Shown: piece after piece, positions 1-11,234 of the stretch | Numbering within the stretch: position 1 is the stretch's first letter | Layout: the number at the start of each line of letters is the position of its first letter | NCBI GenBank assembly: GCA_027563935.2 | Contig: JANVAS020000222.1 | Location: forward strand, 2,356,001 to 2,420,000 | DNA: 64,000 nucleotides | Reading direction: 5' to 3' | Source: Costus lasius | Taxonomy: Eukaryota > Streptophyta > Magnoliopsida > Zingiberales > Costaceae | Notes under the pieces: model-generated | What the model saw: the letters and a program-made list of their open reading frames with translations, nothing else | The model's database searches: none | Told to the model about the DNA's origin: nothing | Program-made: the position numbers and the translations under genes

Positions 1-1120
1 CCCCCTCTGTATGAGATGATTGAGAAAGTGTATGGCCATACCCAGGTGACAGTGTTCATCTGATCTAATCATGCTCATCATATTGGAGCTACAAGCTTGA
101 CACGCTTGTCCAATAAGAACATCCAGTGGCAAAGGAAATTTGCATGCCTTGTGAATTGGATTCACACTTGTGCTGTGGTTTGGGTGTAGTCTTGGAAGAC
201 TCTTTCCTTTATATCGGGAGACAGTGATGTGTTTCTAGATACCCGTCACTGATCGTGATAACGTAAGTTATAGTTACCGACATTTAAAGGAAACCCTTAG
301 GGTCGCACAATTTGATGATATGGCTTACTTAAGTCAGATCGTGTGGACTGAATTGTTTGGGTTCAGTTTAAAGGGATTTAGTCTCTGATTGTAAGTGAGA
401 TCTAGTCTGATCATGTTTGATTGATTAGGGCTTGAGATCGGTAAGCTTCGATTGAGAGAATAGATGCTAGATCAGTGAGATCAGGAGCATCAAGAGATCA
501 ATGGTCAGATCTTAAGCCTTAGGGGTTTATTATAATCTGGACTAATTGCTTGGTTTATTTGGTTATTGAACCAAATCGATTTGAACCAGCTCATTGGATG
601 AGCATATGGTTCAAGTTGGCATTTGCGATTGGGGTCACTTGAACGTTGAGATGGTTTTGCTATTCTTAGATAGCATGTCACAACGTGACCACATCTCTCT
701 CACGTCGCCCCTCTCTCACCCTCTTGTCGCCGTTTTGCCTTGTGTTCTTCACACATTCGTGTGAGAAAAAAAGGTGGTAGACGAAAGAAAAAAAAAATCG
801 CCAAGCAAGGAAAGCTCTCTCTTCCCTTCAAACGATCAAAGACACCTTGGACGATCCTTGCTAGCACAAGGGACGACAAGAAGGAGCAAGCCATTGATCA
901 TCTTGTGTGTGACGATTTGGAGGAGACCTCTTTTGTTCTCTTGCTTCCAAGGCGCCATCTAGAAATGGCCATGGTATGAATCGCATTCTTTCTTGCATTC
1001 AAAAGTTTTAATGTTGATCATAATACATGCATCGATCCCATGAAACCCTAGTATCCGCTGCCCATGTTTTGTATGCGCCACTTTAGGGTTTCGGCCCCCC
1101 TTATTGAAAGGGGACTTTCA
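1..1120 (+). mobile_element. RLC1-a: 3' part of a copia LTR, cut by the window edge
   Basis: This stretch matches the last two thirds of the RLC1 LTRs seen complete at 12478-14150 and 39998-41690. It has the same blocks (GGCCATACCCAGGTGAC, TTTATATCGGGAGACAG, GGTCGCACAATTTGATG) and the same type of end, a GGGGACTTTCA terminus at 1110-1120. The 5' part lies left of the window. It is followed directly by gag of another element, not by a primer site, so 1120 is the outer end of either a 3' LTR or a solo LTR. Its target duplication should be GCATC (1121-1125), repeated left of the window. Small frames inside it are not genes. Confidence 0.9.
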
Positions 1121-1395
1121 GCATCTGCAACTCGGACGACATGGTGGCTAACATAAGGCAGCCAATATCCAAGGCGTCATCCTGATGCTTGTGAAAAGCT
1201 TCCCATTCAACCGTGCGGGCTGAGGATAACGGTTGAGGAGGAAGCGCTTGCTCTAAGACATACAACTTCTTCTCCTGCTTAAGGATTATCCTTAAGTGCC
1301 GGGTACCAGTCCATGAAGTTAACTCCAGTTAACGTCTCTCTATCAAGGAAGGAACGGAATGACAGTCCGCTGTTGTTATTGCTTGTAGAAGCCAT
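1121..1395 (-). pseudogene. RLC2 gag, N-terminal fragment (frameshifted, truncated)
   Basis: On the minus strand an ATG at 1395-1393 opens a frame that resembles the first 85 or so residues of the RLC1 Gag: a SFRSFLDRE start, an F-x-DWY segment, then KLYVLEQALPPQP and CLMLATM. The RLC1 counterparts are SFNVRSLLERE, FSDWF, KLYVLETAIPPQP and CLMLASM. Shortly after the DWY an extra C in a CCC run (near 1308) shifts the frame. The gene stops at 1121, where the RLC1-a LTR was inserted; the rest should lie left of the window. Gag is the structural protein of the virus-like particle. As it stands this copy cannot make it. Confidence 0.8.
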
Positions 1396-1560
1396 CTACA
1401 ATACAAACAAGAGCAGATCAGTATCACATTTCAATCATTTATTCTAGCCTTTTAAAAATGACTGTTTCTCACTATTTTATTCGAATCGATAATCCTTAAA
1501 AATCGATCAAGAAGTCGCCCGACTCCCTTAGTGAGATGGGATCCTCATTTCGTACACGGC

Positions 1561-1595
1561 CTTGCGTCCCATGAGGTTGGGATGTACTGCACAAG
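1561..1595 (-). promoter_or_regulatory. RLC2 leader stem-loop A
   Basis: Read on the minus strand: outer stem CTTGTG/CGCAAG (one G-T pair), a 5'-side bulge CAGTACA, inner stem TCCCA/TGGGA and loop ACCTCA. The plan matches the two RLC1 leader stem-loops, which also have a 5'-side bulge, a CCCA/TGGG-type inner stem and a CTCA loop. The fold is drawn by eye, not computed. A packaging or dimerisation role is inference. Confidence 0.55.
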
Positions 1596-1871
1596 GTGAC
1601 GCATGCTTCCTGAGGTAGGCTCGCAAGCCAATTGCTACTCGGCAATTCCCCTTCTGAAGACCGTTCAGGCACTTTGTGTCTAGCGAGGGCTGAATACAGC
1701 ACAAAGTCCTAACCTATTGAGGCTTCCTCTAGAAATTTTATCATGTGAACCACCACATATGAAAAATCCTAGTCAAGTCTGACTTGACCGTTATACCCAG
1801 GGCCAACAATTTCCTTGCGAAAGGCGCATCCAGAGCTTTATCCAGTATGGGGAAATTAGAAGATAGATGGG

Positions 1872-1902
1872 TGTGTCCCACGAGGGTGGGAAATAGTGCA
1901 CA
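1872..1902 (-). promoter_or_regulatory. RLC2 leader stem-loop B
   Basis: A second stem-loop on the same plan, read on the minus strand: outer TGTG/CACA, 5'-side bulge CACTATT, inner TCCCA/TGGGA and loop CCCTCG. It lies about 280 bases upstream (in element sense) of stem-loop A, so RLC2 carries a pair, as RLC1 does. Fold drawn by eye. Confidence 0.5.
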
Positions 1903-2259
1903 GCACCATCGATCGACAGTTTGACGAGGGTTACGCATCAGAAGGCTAAGTAATGGGACTTGATATAATTTATCGAGGATTTTTGTGGTCTCGGCACCAC
2001 GGCTTTGTATCTTATTCTACCAATACAGGCATGCGATCCTATGGTAGAATAAAACAAAGCAGTAAATGCATGCTGGAACAAAAACAGTAAATATGATGTG
2101 ATCAAAGCCCAAAACATGGGTAACAAACCACTAAACCTAGTCCTAGCCACCTAGTAGTACCAAGGGCTATGAGCCATGGGCCCATGCCAACAAGTCCTTA
2201 GCTCATCCCTGAGTGCCCTAAGGGCTCTGCTCCAAGGCCCCACGGTGCGCCACCTAGGT

Positions 2260-2462
2260 CTTCCGTTCCATGGGTCAGCTTGTGAACCCTAAAGACACCA
2301 TCTAAGAAAACCCTATATCCCCTATAGGTTCGGCCAGCCCGAGTCTTCTCCATGAGCGAGCTCGCAAACCCTAGGCTCCTCCTAGGATTCGGCCAACTCA
2401 TATCTCTTCCTGGAAGATAGCTCACAAACCCTAGGCTCCTCCTAAGGTTCGGCCAAACATCC
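2260..2462. repeat. Short tandem repeat, period about 60 bp
   Basis: Two clear units start at 2344 and 2403 and share the core CAAACCCTAGGCTCCTCCTA followed by TTCGGCCAA. A third, more diverged unit (GTGAACCCTAA ... TTCGGCCAG) lies at about 2260-2343. It sits inside the RLC2 leader and has no coding role that I can see. Confidence 0.6.
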
Positions 2463-3697
2463 ATGTGCCATCTCTATGCTAGGTATCTCACCTCAATGCT
2501 TGATACGAATCATCCCTTGCAAGGTGCGCCCCCTTTGCTTGGATGTGCCATCAAGCATCCTTGGTGCTCAATCTTCCTTCATCAGCCCATGAACTTAAGA
2601 AGCATCCAAAAGACCTTCAAGTTCTCGGCTAAAGATAGAAGATTAGCCCCTCTGCAAGCTTGGAGCGCCAATCGTCTTCCTCAACCCATGAACCCAATAT
2701 GCGCCATGGTTCAGTCAAGGAATAAGATCAGCCCCCTTAGGTTGCTTTTCCTTCATCATCAGCCCTTGAACCCATGCATGCGCCACTAGGAGACTTAGAA
2801 GCCAGGAGGGTTTGGTTGAGGATGAAGGTCAGCCCCCTTACTTCACTAGGTTGCACCATCACCTTATCCATCCATCATCCCTTAAGTGAACCAACTAGGT
2901 AACCCTAGAAGCCACTCAAGGTAGGTCAAATAAGGGATGCGCCACCTTAGGAGGTGAGGTACGCCAACCCTAACCCTAACCACCACCCCCTTAGATGCGC
3001 CCCTAGGTTTAACCCTAGAAGCCACCCTAGGGTTCGGCTAGGTGAGAGTTGCGCCACCTTGAGAGATGCGCAAGGGAGAGAGAGAGGAAAACGCCACAAA
3101 ATGTCATCAAGGCCTTCGATTTGATTTACAATGTAGAATTGAAAATACAAAATTGAAAGCGGCACGCAGGCCTCACATTGATACATCATAAGAATGGCAA
3201 TAGGGCTTGACTTTGATCATATCAAATGCATAAGGAAAAACACTTAAGACATGCTCTTCTATATGCAATGAAAAACTACAGAACCAGATTTTAGTTTTTC
3301 ATTAGAAAACATGTTCGTTAAATCTCCGCGATCTTATCGAAAATTCAGATCTTTCGTTTTCTCTCCGGAGTCTACAAGTGGCCATATATACCCCGATTAT
3401 TGATGCCACTTGCAATCCCTAACTTGTATGGATTAGGGCAATCACCCAGTCCATGCCCCGAAATCTAGATACAAGTCTCACATCGTGGGTCTATCCCATG
3501 AATATGAGGAGAAATAAATTCTCACACATAGGGTCTATCCCCATGTGTAGAAACCGAAAATCATGAATTTCATAAGAGCGAGAAATAACAAACCTACTAT
3601 TTTTCTACACATAAAACATGGCATAAAGATTTTTAAAAAATTTCTATGACATGTGCATGCTAGAAAAAACCCATACACCGATGTATCTCGTAAGTTG

Positions 3698-3709
3698 CCT
3701 CTGATACCA
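3698..3709 (-). other. RLC2 primer binding site
   Basis: The plus strand reads CCTCTGATACCA, the complement of the initiator-Met tRNA primer site with one mismatch (first base). It lies one base from the LTR at 3711, the right place for a minus-strand element whose 5' LTR is to the right. Confidence 0.8.
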
Positions 3710-3710
3710 C

Positions 3711-5440
3711 TGTTGGGAATCCCCAGGCTAAAAGAAAACGAAAATAGCGGAAGCGAGCCCGAAACGAGATTCTTAATTCAACAATAAGGACCGTCTTACG
3801 AAGAATACAAATGATGTGAAGAGGGCAGTACCTTATCAAGAAACTTTTAGGAGCGGTCGATGATGAAGATGCGCAAGGGCCCATCCTCTGCAATCGCACA
3901 CACACGGACTCCTCGAGTCCTCTCCAATCTCTGCACTGGGTGCTAGCCCCGGAAGATGAGATCCACGCCTCTAGCCTTCTCAACTTGCGCCAACTCCAAG
4001 GAGAAGAAGGGGTGTTGGCGACAAGGAGTGGGTAGCACTGCCACTTGTCCCAACCTTTGATGCCAAAAAACTTTTATCTGTTGTCACCTCCTAGACCCTC
4101 ACGCCAAGGAGCAGAGGGGAGGCGACAACTAGAGACAAGAGAAGAGTCTGACACAAAACATCTCCTTGGTGGGCCTCTCTATTTATCATAGCAGAGCCAG
4201 ACGCACACTAGAGATCTTTCCCATGTGGGATAAGGAGCATAGGCGCCTATTCACAATTAAGTGTCATGGGTTCGAATCCCCATAGACACAATTAATTGTA
4301 AATTGCGCCCAAGCTTATTAATTTGCCAAGAGAAAATTTCTCTTGCCAATTAATAATTTTATTTTATTTATGTGACTAAAGTGCCAAGCCCAAACTTGCA
4401 CCTAGACCCTTATTTGACTCATTTTGACAACACAGGTCAACAGAGGTCAAACGTGGTCCACTAGAGTCAACTAGTGGTCAACAATGAACTAAAATAAAAT
4501 ATCATCTCCTCTATAAAAGTCTCAAAGCATCAGTTCCCCAAAAAGATCCGAATCACACAATGATTCTATCAGAGGCTAAACGATCAGTATGAGAACTCGA
4601 GTGTCAAGGTGTGCGACCCTGTAGGTTCTTCAGATGTTGGCAGTGATGACTAAATCATCACAAGGAATGAGTGGCACCTAGCAGTACATCATTGCTACCC
4701 AAGTCATCAAAATGGTGTCATCATCGACATCCCCTAAAACTGCGACAAAGTACAAGTGCAGCATTGTCCTTTTGCCAACTGATGTCCAGATTGGGCAAGT
4801 GTGTCACACTTGTTAATCCCAATAATATGGCATGACTAAATCAGGTTCTCACCTGGGTATGGTCATACACTTTCAGTCATCCATATAGGGGTGCCATGAT
4901 CAATCAATCTTCCCCGTAAGGAAGGGGCAAATCCTCTATTGGCACATTGAATCTCTCATACGGCTTATGACATACCCAATGACAACCATTATGACTTCCC
5001 TTTTACGGCGAAGCGTTAGGTTCCATCAAAGTACATCAATCACTATATAGAGATACCAATGCCCTCAATTCTAGGACAAGCGCAACTCTGTCACTGTGAT
5101 ATTCATCTCGTGACACTGAGATGAATCCTCACGGCAGGTCGATCCAGTATATCTCTCTTGATATACCCATATGCCTGCGTTAGCAACCCGTGCTCAACCA
5201 GCGCATATGCTAGTCTCCAGCGAATCTAGCTGTCCCATATCCACCATGATTCTCGACCAGGGATAAATACAGAGACTAGATAAAATCTATGTCTTAGGGA
5301 CATTGTATATGCAAATGTACATATGCACAGATGTACAACTCTGCATAACAACGGCAATGCCAGGATATCTCATCTATCAACTAGATGTGATGCACATATC
5401 CCATGGACCATCCTGAGGTCCTAGGGCATAAACACTAACA
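3711..5440 (-). mobile_element. RLC2 5' LTR (copia, 1730 bp)
   Basis: Starts TGTTGGGAATCCCC and ends CATAAACACTAACA on the plus strand, so in element sense it opens TGTTAGTGTTTATGCCCTAG and closes ...CCCAACA. The opening resembles the RLC1 (TGTTGGGGTATGCCC) and RLC4 (TGTTGGTGTATATGCCC) LTR starts, so the three are related copia families. The primer site abuts its left edge, which makes it the 5' LTR of a minus-strand element. The target duplication cannot be tested because the other end is outside the window. At 4266-4283 the plus strand has GGGTTCGAATCCCC, a tRNA T-arm/B-box-like motif that is antisense to the element. Confidence 0.85.
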
Positions 5441-5535
5441 GGTTTGGCACATTGAAGGCTCCTCAATTGGCAAGTTGTGGGCTGGTTCTTCACATTCGAA
5501 TTCATCCTCATATTAGGTGGCGCATGCATGGGTTC
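5441..5535 (-). mobile_element. Fragment of an RLG-B-type gypsy LTR
   Basis: About 90 bases match a segment near 25880-25960 of the RLG-B LTR (shared words GCACATTGAAGGCTCCTC / GCGCATTGAAGGCTCCTC, GTTGTGGGCTGGTTCTTC, TATTAGGTGGCGC). There are no ends and no target duplication, so this is a relic cut by neighbouring insertions. Confidence 0.65.
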
Positions 5536-5649
5536 AAGGGCTGATGATGAAGGAAAGAGTGTAAATATGACACAAAAATATCAATCAAATGGCACAAAAT
5601 TTACTATAAATTTTGGTGTCATTAGATCCATAACACTTGGAACCACCTG
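5536..5649. other. AT-rich stretch, nothing recognised
   Basis: AT-rich sequence between the gypsy LTR scrap and the RLC3 pol relic. No gene, terminal repeat or structure recognised. Confidence 0.4.
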
Positions 5650-8600
5650 AAGCTCAAAAATATACTTCCTAATCTAAACGGCTTCTTTGGCTGCCTCAGA
5701 AGTAGCAACATACTCAGCTTCGGTTGTAGAATTAGCTATGGTGGATTGCGTGAAGCTTTTCTAGCATATAGCACCTCTATTTAACCTGAACACTTAGGCT
5801 GTCTATGATCTGAAGTCATTAGGATCTAACTAGAACGATGCATCAGAACATTGAGCGCTTCCTGTCCTCCATAGACCAAGAACAAATCCTTAGTTCTTCT
5901 TAGATACTTAAGGATGTTTTTTACAGCCACCCAGTGCTACAGACCTGGATTGGATTGGTATCGGCTGGTTATGCTTACAGCATAAGCCACATCTGGTCTA
6001 ATACACAATATTGCCTACATAATTGATCCTACTGCCGAAGCATAGGGAACACGAACCATGTTATCCCTCTCAGCATGTGTAGTGGGACTATAGCTTTTTG
6101 AGAGAATGATGACATGTCTCACTGGAAGGTATCCCTTCTTGGATTGCTCCCAGTTGAACCTCTCCAAGACCTTATCAATGTATGTACTTTGACTAATGGC
6201 CAAAAGCTTCTTGGATCTATCTCCATAGATTCTCACAACTAGAATATGGGTGGCCTCCCCAAAGTCCTTCATCTCGAAATACTTCCCCAACCATGTCTTT
6301 ACAAACTGAAGACTAGAAAAGTCACCAATCTGCCACTGAATTTTTTATATACACAAGCATCATCTTCACTTTTGATAAAGTCATAACCTCTCACAGCTTC
6401 ATCAAACCGAAGATTCCAACTTTGAGATGCTTGCTTTAATCCATAATGGATCTTTTTAGCCTGTTGACCTTGTTGGCCTCTGCAGGATGGATGAAGCCAT
6501 CAGGCTGTGTTATATACACATCCTCTGTTTGCTTCCTGTTAAGGAATGTTGTCTTAACATCCATCTACCATATCTCATAATCATGATATGCAGCTATAGC
6601 AAGCAAGATTCGAATGGATTTAGTCATGGCTACTAGCAAGAAGGTTTCATCATAGTCTGCCTTGTGGACTTGTTTGAATACTTTAGCCACAAGTCTACCC
6701 TTATAGGTAACTAACTATATTGCCATCCATTCTATCTTCCTTTTGAAGACCCATTTACGCCTTATGGGTTTTACCCCATCAGGCAGCTCAACCAAATCCT
6801 AGACTTGGTTAGCCGACATGGAATCCATCTCATATCTCATGACCTTAAGCCATTTCTCGGAGTTCGGTCCAGTGACCGCCTCATCATAGATTCTGGGTTC
6901 ATCCTCTATGATGAAGATCCCATCGTGTTGAGTCGTCAGCTACCCATACCTCTCAGGTGCACGACGAATCCTCCCAGACCTACGTAGGGCCAAAGTCTGA
7001 GCCTCCGTACATTAACCGATGCAAGTGGCTCAGGTTCCATCTCTATATCTTATGGTTGTACTTGGACCTCGTCTAAGTCAAACTTCCTCCCACTAACTTA
7101 TTTCATGAGAAATTCTTTCTGTAGAAAGATAGCACCCCGAGCAATAAAGACTTTATTCTCAGTGGGAACATAGAAGTAGTATCATTTAGTTTCCTTAGGA
7201 TACCTCACAAACACACATTCATCATATCTGGGTTCTAGCTTGCTAGAATCATGACATTTGACATAGGCCTCACGTCCCCAGATTTTGATAAAAGAGAGAT
7301 TCGGGCATCTTCCACTCCATACCTCATATGGAATCTTGGAGACACTCTTAGATGAAACGTTATTCAGTATGAGAGAAGTTATTTCATATGCATGTCTCCA
7401 GAATGAGGGTGGTAGAGCTGCATGACTCATCATAGATCGAACCATGTCCACAAAGTTTGATTCCTCCTCTCAGACACACCATTCCATTGGGGTGCTCTAA
7501 GAGGGGTGAGTTGGGATAGGATCCCACACTCTCTAAGATAGTCAAAGAACTCACCACTCAGGTACTTTCCACCTCGATCTGATCGAAGAGTTTTAATAGA
7601 TCTACCAAGCTGATTCTCTACTTCATGTCTGAACTCCTTAAATTTCTCAAAGGATTCTGATTTATGTCTCATCAAATAGACATAACCATATCAACTGAAG
7701 TCATCAGTAAATGTGATGAAGTAGTTGTACCCTCTTCTGGCTTGTTTACTGAATAGCCCACATACATCACTATGTATGAGATCCAATAAACCTTCTGCCC
7801 TCTCACCTATCTTGGTAAAAGGTGCTTTTGTCATTTTCTCTAACAAACAAGGTTCACATGTATCAAACTCCTCAAAGGAGGTTGAATCTAACAATCCACT
7901 TGCATGGAGTTGTTGAATGCGATTTTTGTTTATATGGGCTAATCTAGAATGCCAAAGGTATGCACCAACTGAACCAATCAGTTTGATCCTTTTATTATTT
8001 ATGTTACACATAGAGTTATCTATGTCCAAGACATATAATCTATTGCATAAATTACCCTTCCAATAAAAAAATGTATGCAAACGAAAAAGAACAAGAGTTC
8101 TACTTTATTTCAAACTTAAAACCACTCCTTGCCAAACAAGGAATGGATACAATGTTTTTGGTAAGACAACGTACATAATATTAATTATCTAACTCTAACT
8201 GAAGTCCAGAAGGCAGGGAGAGTGTCAAAATTCCTATAGCAATAGTAGCAACCTATGCTCTATTTCCAACTCGTAGGTCAATCTCTTTAGGCCACACCGA
8301 TCTACTTTTCTTGACCCTTGCATATTTGTACAAATATGAGTTCCGCATGCAGTATCCAATACCCACGACATAGAAGTATAAAGGTTGACTTCAGTAACAT
8401 AAATACCTCAGCTAGAAGATGAAGCCCTGTTTCTCTTCACCTCATTCTGAAGTTGTATTAAGTCCCTTTTAAAGTGGATTGGCCTTCCACAATTATAGGA
8501 CCTATCTTTCCTTATCCTTTCAAACTTTATTTTCAATGACTTAGTCAAACCCTTTGGCTTATGATGTAATCCGATAGGACACACTTTTAAATACAAGTAG
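5650..8600 (-). pseudogene. RLC3: decayed copia pol (PR-IN-RT-RH), minus strand
   Basis: Pieces in copia order read leftward. A Gag zinc-knuckle relic and protease (GIYVTEV, then WVLDTACGTHIC near 8330-8400) come first. Integrase follows in broken frames at 7182-8080 (LWHSRLAHINKNRIQQLH, LIHSDVCGLFS, LRSDRGGKYLS, PQWNGVSERRNQ). RT lies at about 6015-6800 (STYIDKVLERF, KGYLPVRH) and RNase H at about 5660-5760 (NSTTEAEYVATSEA). Many stops and frameshifts separate the pieces, and the last RH piece has W to stop in the EAVW motif. No LTR, primer site or N-terminal gag is attached, so the relic is truncated at both ends. It is recognisably related to RLC1 but much older. Confidence 0.85.
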
Positions 8601-9582
8601 GTAGACTCGTTTCAGGTGTCGCGGCCAAAGGTATTGGCGTACAGGGCTATTGTCACTCCCTAGCACAGCTCCAAAAACTTGTTGTCCCTAACTTGTGTGC
8701 ACGGATACTCGAAGTAATAAAGTAAATATCGATCCCCAGAGAGACCTATGCTGTCAAGTACCGAATAATTGATTTCTTTCTATCTAGGCAATCGAAAAAG
8801 AGAAAGGTATGCAGAGAGCGAAAACACGCTGGAGAATAATGTCAGAGAGAAATTGGGACTAGGGTTTCATTCTCTTGGATTTCCACGACAAGATATATAA
8901 AGATGTTCATCAATCGAATTCTAACATGATAAAGATTCAATTTACTTCAAAAAGGGATTATCTCACTTTCGTGGAGATAACCATGCAGAGATAAATCTTC
9001 ACTTTTGCGCAAGATTCATCCCAAGTTGAAAATAAGTAAATCATCAATCAAAGAACTCAAAGATCACTTTCGTGCATCCGAGTTCTAAGTTGATTGCCTC
9101 GAGTGGAATCTCAAGGATCAATTTCGTGCATCTGAGACTCAACACACGTTTTACCTATGGTTCTCCAACATTCCGATCCTCACTTTCGTGCAAGATCTCC
9201 ACGTTTGACACAATAACTCAATCCTAAGTTCATTAATATCATCATTGCAATTTAACTTACTAAAATAAAGAAATAAGAACTTAACCTAGTTTCCTACGGT
9301 GAGTTCCTATTAATCAATTTTAGGGTTCCAAGTTCTGAAGCAAATCACCTTTCGCTCCTTATTGCGAAAACATTAAATCATGATGACAAAAAGCAAACTA
9401 AGGAGAATCTTAGAGCAATAATCCCATAGGTAAAATTATGAAAGTAGAATAATCATGATGAAAGTAAAAGATTATCTAGTCATTAAGAAAATCAAAGGGA
9501 ATTACTCCCCCATGTCACAAAATAAGTTTAAGCTAGCATGGTGAAGGAATTACAAAATACCATAATTTCAGAAGATCAAAAA
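8601..9582. other. Unrecognised repeat-like DNA with a recurring CACTTTCGTG motif
   Basis: No open frame of note and no match to the element families in this window. It contains five variants of a CACTTTCGTG word, at about 8962, 8999, 9065, 9119 and 9180, each next to GAGAT/AAGAT-type words. It is probably part of a further degenerate element, but I cannot name it. It ends where the RLG1 LTR starts (TGATGTAGG at 9583). Confidence 0.35.
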
Positions 9583-11234
9583 TGATGTAGGACGGGGAAC
9601 TAAAACATTCAAACGACGCCTTTGAAAACTGGTTTTGATAAATAGCTAAATAATAAGGGAAAACCGAAGTTATGCTAACGAGGTTTGGGAAACTAATTTT
9701 TTTGTATTTTAAATATATAGGAAAACCCGAGTTTAAACTAAGAACTGTAAATAAGAATTACACTAGAAAACAGTAAATGCAGGAAGTAAGCTTACAGTGC
9801 AGCCCTTGAGAATCGAAGGGCTGTGCTTCCCGTTCTTCACCGGTCCTACTCTGATGGAAGGTGTAGGGTGGAGCTTACAAACATTCACAGAAAGATCCGT
9901 ACAGGTCACGGATTTTAATACAAAATAAAGGTGATCAAAGGGGAGGTTGAGCCTCACAAGTTCCTTTGCTAATCCTAAGTTATCTAGAGGGAGAGGGGAG
10001 GAGAAAGGAGGGAAGCGCCCCTCCTAAATCCACACCAAGCGCAAGCTACAAAGTTAGAAAACCAAGGATTAGTGTAGGGAAATGTTCTTTAAGCAAAGGG
10101 AAGAAGCTAGAGAAAGAAACTTAGCCGCATTGGAGGAAGACTTCATGTTGCCGAAAGTGATGACTTCTTCTTCTTGCTCCAAACCGAGGATCAAGGAAGG
10201 CCCCCTTGAAGTTGTGCACTCAAGGGAAGGAAGAACCTTGTTAGGGGCTTGGTGGAAGAGTTGAGAAAGGATGGGAAAATCGGCTATGGAAGAGCTATAA
10301 CACAATTACTTAACCTAGGAAACTATTAGACAATATTATTTCATCAAAAGGTAGTCGAAATACAAGGTGGAGACTATGTTTTTATAGGCGAGATGGGGCT
10401 AGGGCAGGATAGTCATTAGCTTCCATGCGCCTATTACAAAGATGGATAGGATTTGAATTGCAAAATCAAGAGGATGTTGGCGCAAATCCTCTTTGGGAGC
10501 TTCCTTCTTTGGTGATCTTCTTTTGGCAACTCTTTAAATGCTTGGGCTGGTGAGAAAGGTGTCTTCATTATCCTTTGGCGAGATGCTTGTTGGCGCATGG
10601 ATAAGGGATTCAAAATTTGAATCCTTTCCATGAGAGCATGGGCGGCAACAAGAGATGGTAACTTCTCATAAATGTCTTCATAAATGCCCTCCTTTAATTG
10701 TGGATCTTGATGGATAATTCCTTTGATTTTGGATCTTAATGGATGAGGGATTTGAATTCATTCCTTGCTTGGACTAGTGGTTGGCGCATATATCTTGGAT
10801 GGATGATGAGGTGGCTGATTGCTCTATTGGAGAGGCGCCCAACAAATATAGTAAGTGAGTTATTGCATGGCTTGAAGTGAGCTTGGGCTTTGAAGTCTTC
10901 TTTTCCTTTTCTGGGGCTGAACTTGATGAGTGGACCTTGAGTGACATTGAGCTGGAACTTGAGCTGCTCCTTACTTGAATGACCTGCCAAAATGATCCTA
11001 ATGCATGCATGCACTACCCTACTATGATGCAAGAGTACATAAAGTTTCATGAATTACAATGCACTACCTACTACAAGTGGACTTACCATAAATGGCTACA
11101 TGATGCATGGTTTTATTGAAAAGCAAATTACCCTAAATGCAATGCAAGAAAGGGGACTCTAAGGGAACCCATATCGAATAGGTACCCTACGAGTCCGAGC
11201 AGATCTCCTCAGAGCAGGGCTACTGCCTCCATCA
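9583..11234 (-). repeat. RLG1 3' LTR (1652 bp), overlapping the end of pol
   Basis: Starts TGATGTAGGACGGGG and ends ...GCCTCCATCA on the plus strand. The first 314 bases recur at 34752-35065. As in RLG-B, the last coding bases of pol (11159-11234) lie inside the LTR, so the stop codon of the polyprotein is encoded by the LTR itself. The boundary is fixed by analogy with RLG-B, whose ends are proven by a target duplication. Confidence 0.85.

Larger units (their letters stand above)
1396..3697 (-). other. RLC2 untranslated leader between primer site and gag
   Basis: About 2.3 kb without a credible gene. It lies between the RLC2 5' LTR and primer site (right) and gag (left). Its gag-proximal 500 bases resemble the RLC1 leader: on the minus strand both have GGATCCCATCTCACTAA followed by a short hairpin, and both carry paired CCCA...TGGG stem-loops. 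The remainder is rich in CCCTAG, GCGCCAC and TTCGGC words and holds a short tandem repeat at 2344-2462. On the minus strand the ATG is directly preceded by a pyrimidine tract ending in TTGTAG, which looks like a 3' splice site. Confidence 0.65.

Noticed and set aside
2964..2982. Telomere-like AACCCTAACCCTAACC
   Set aside because: Only two to three units inside the CCCTAG-rich RLC2 leader, and the unit is not the usual plant CCCTAAA. Not a telomere remnant that I can support.
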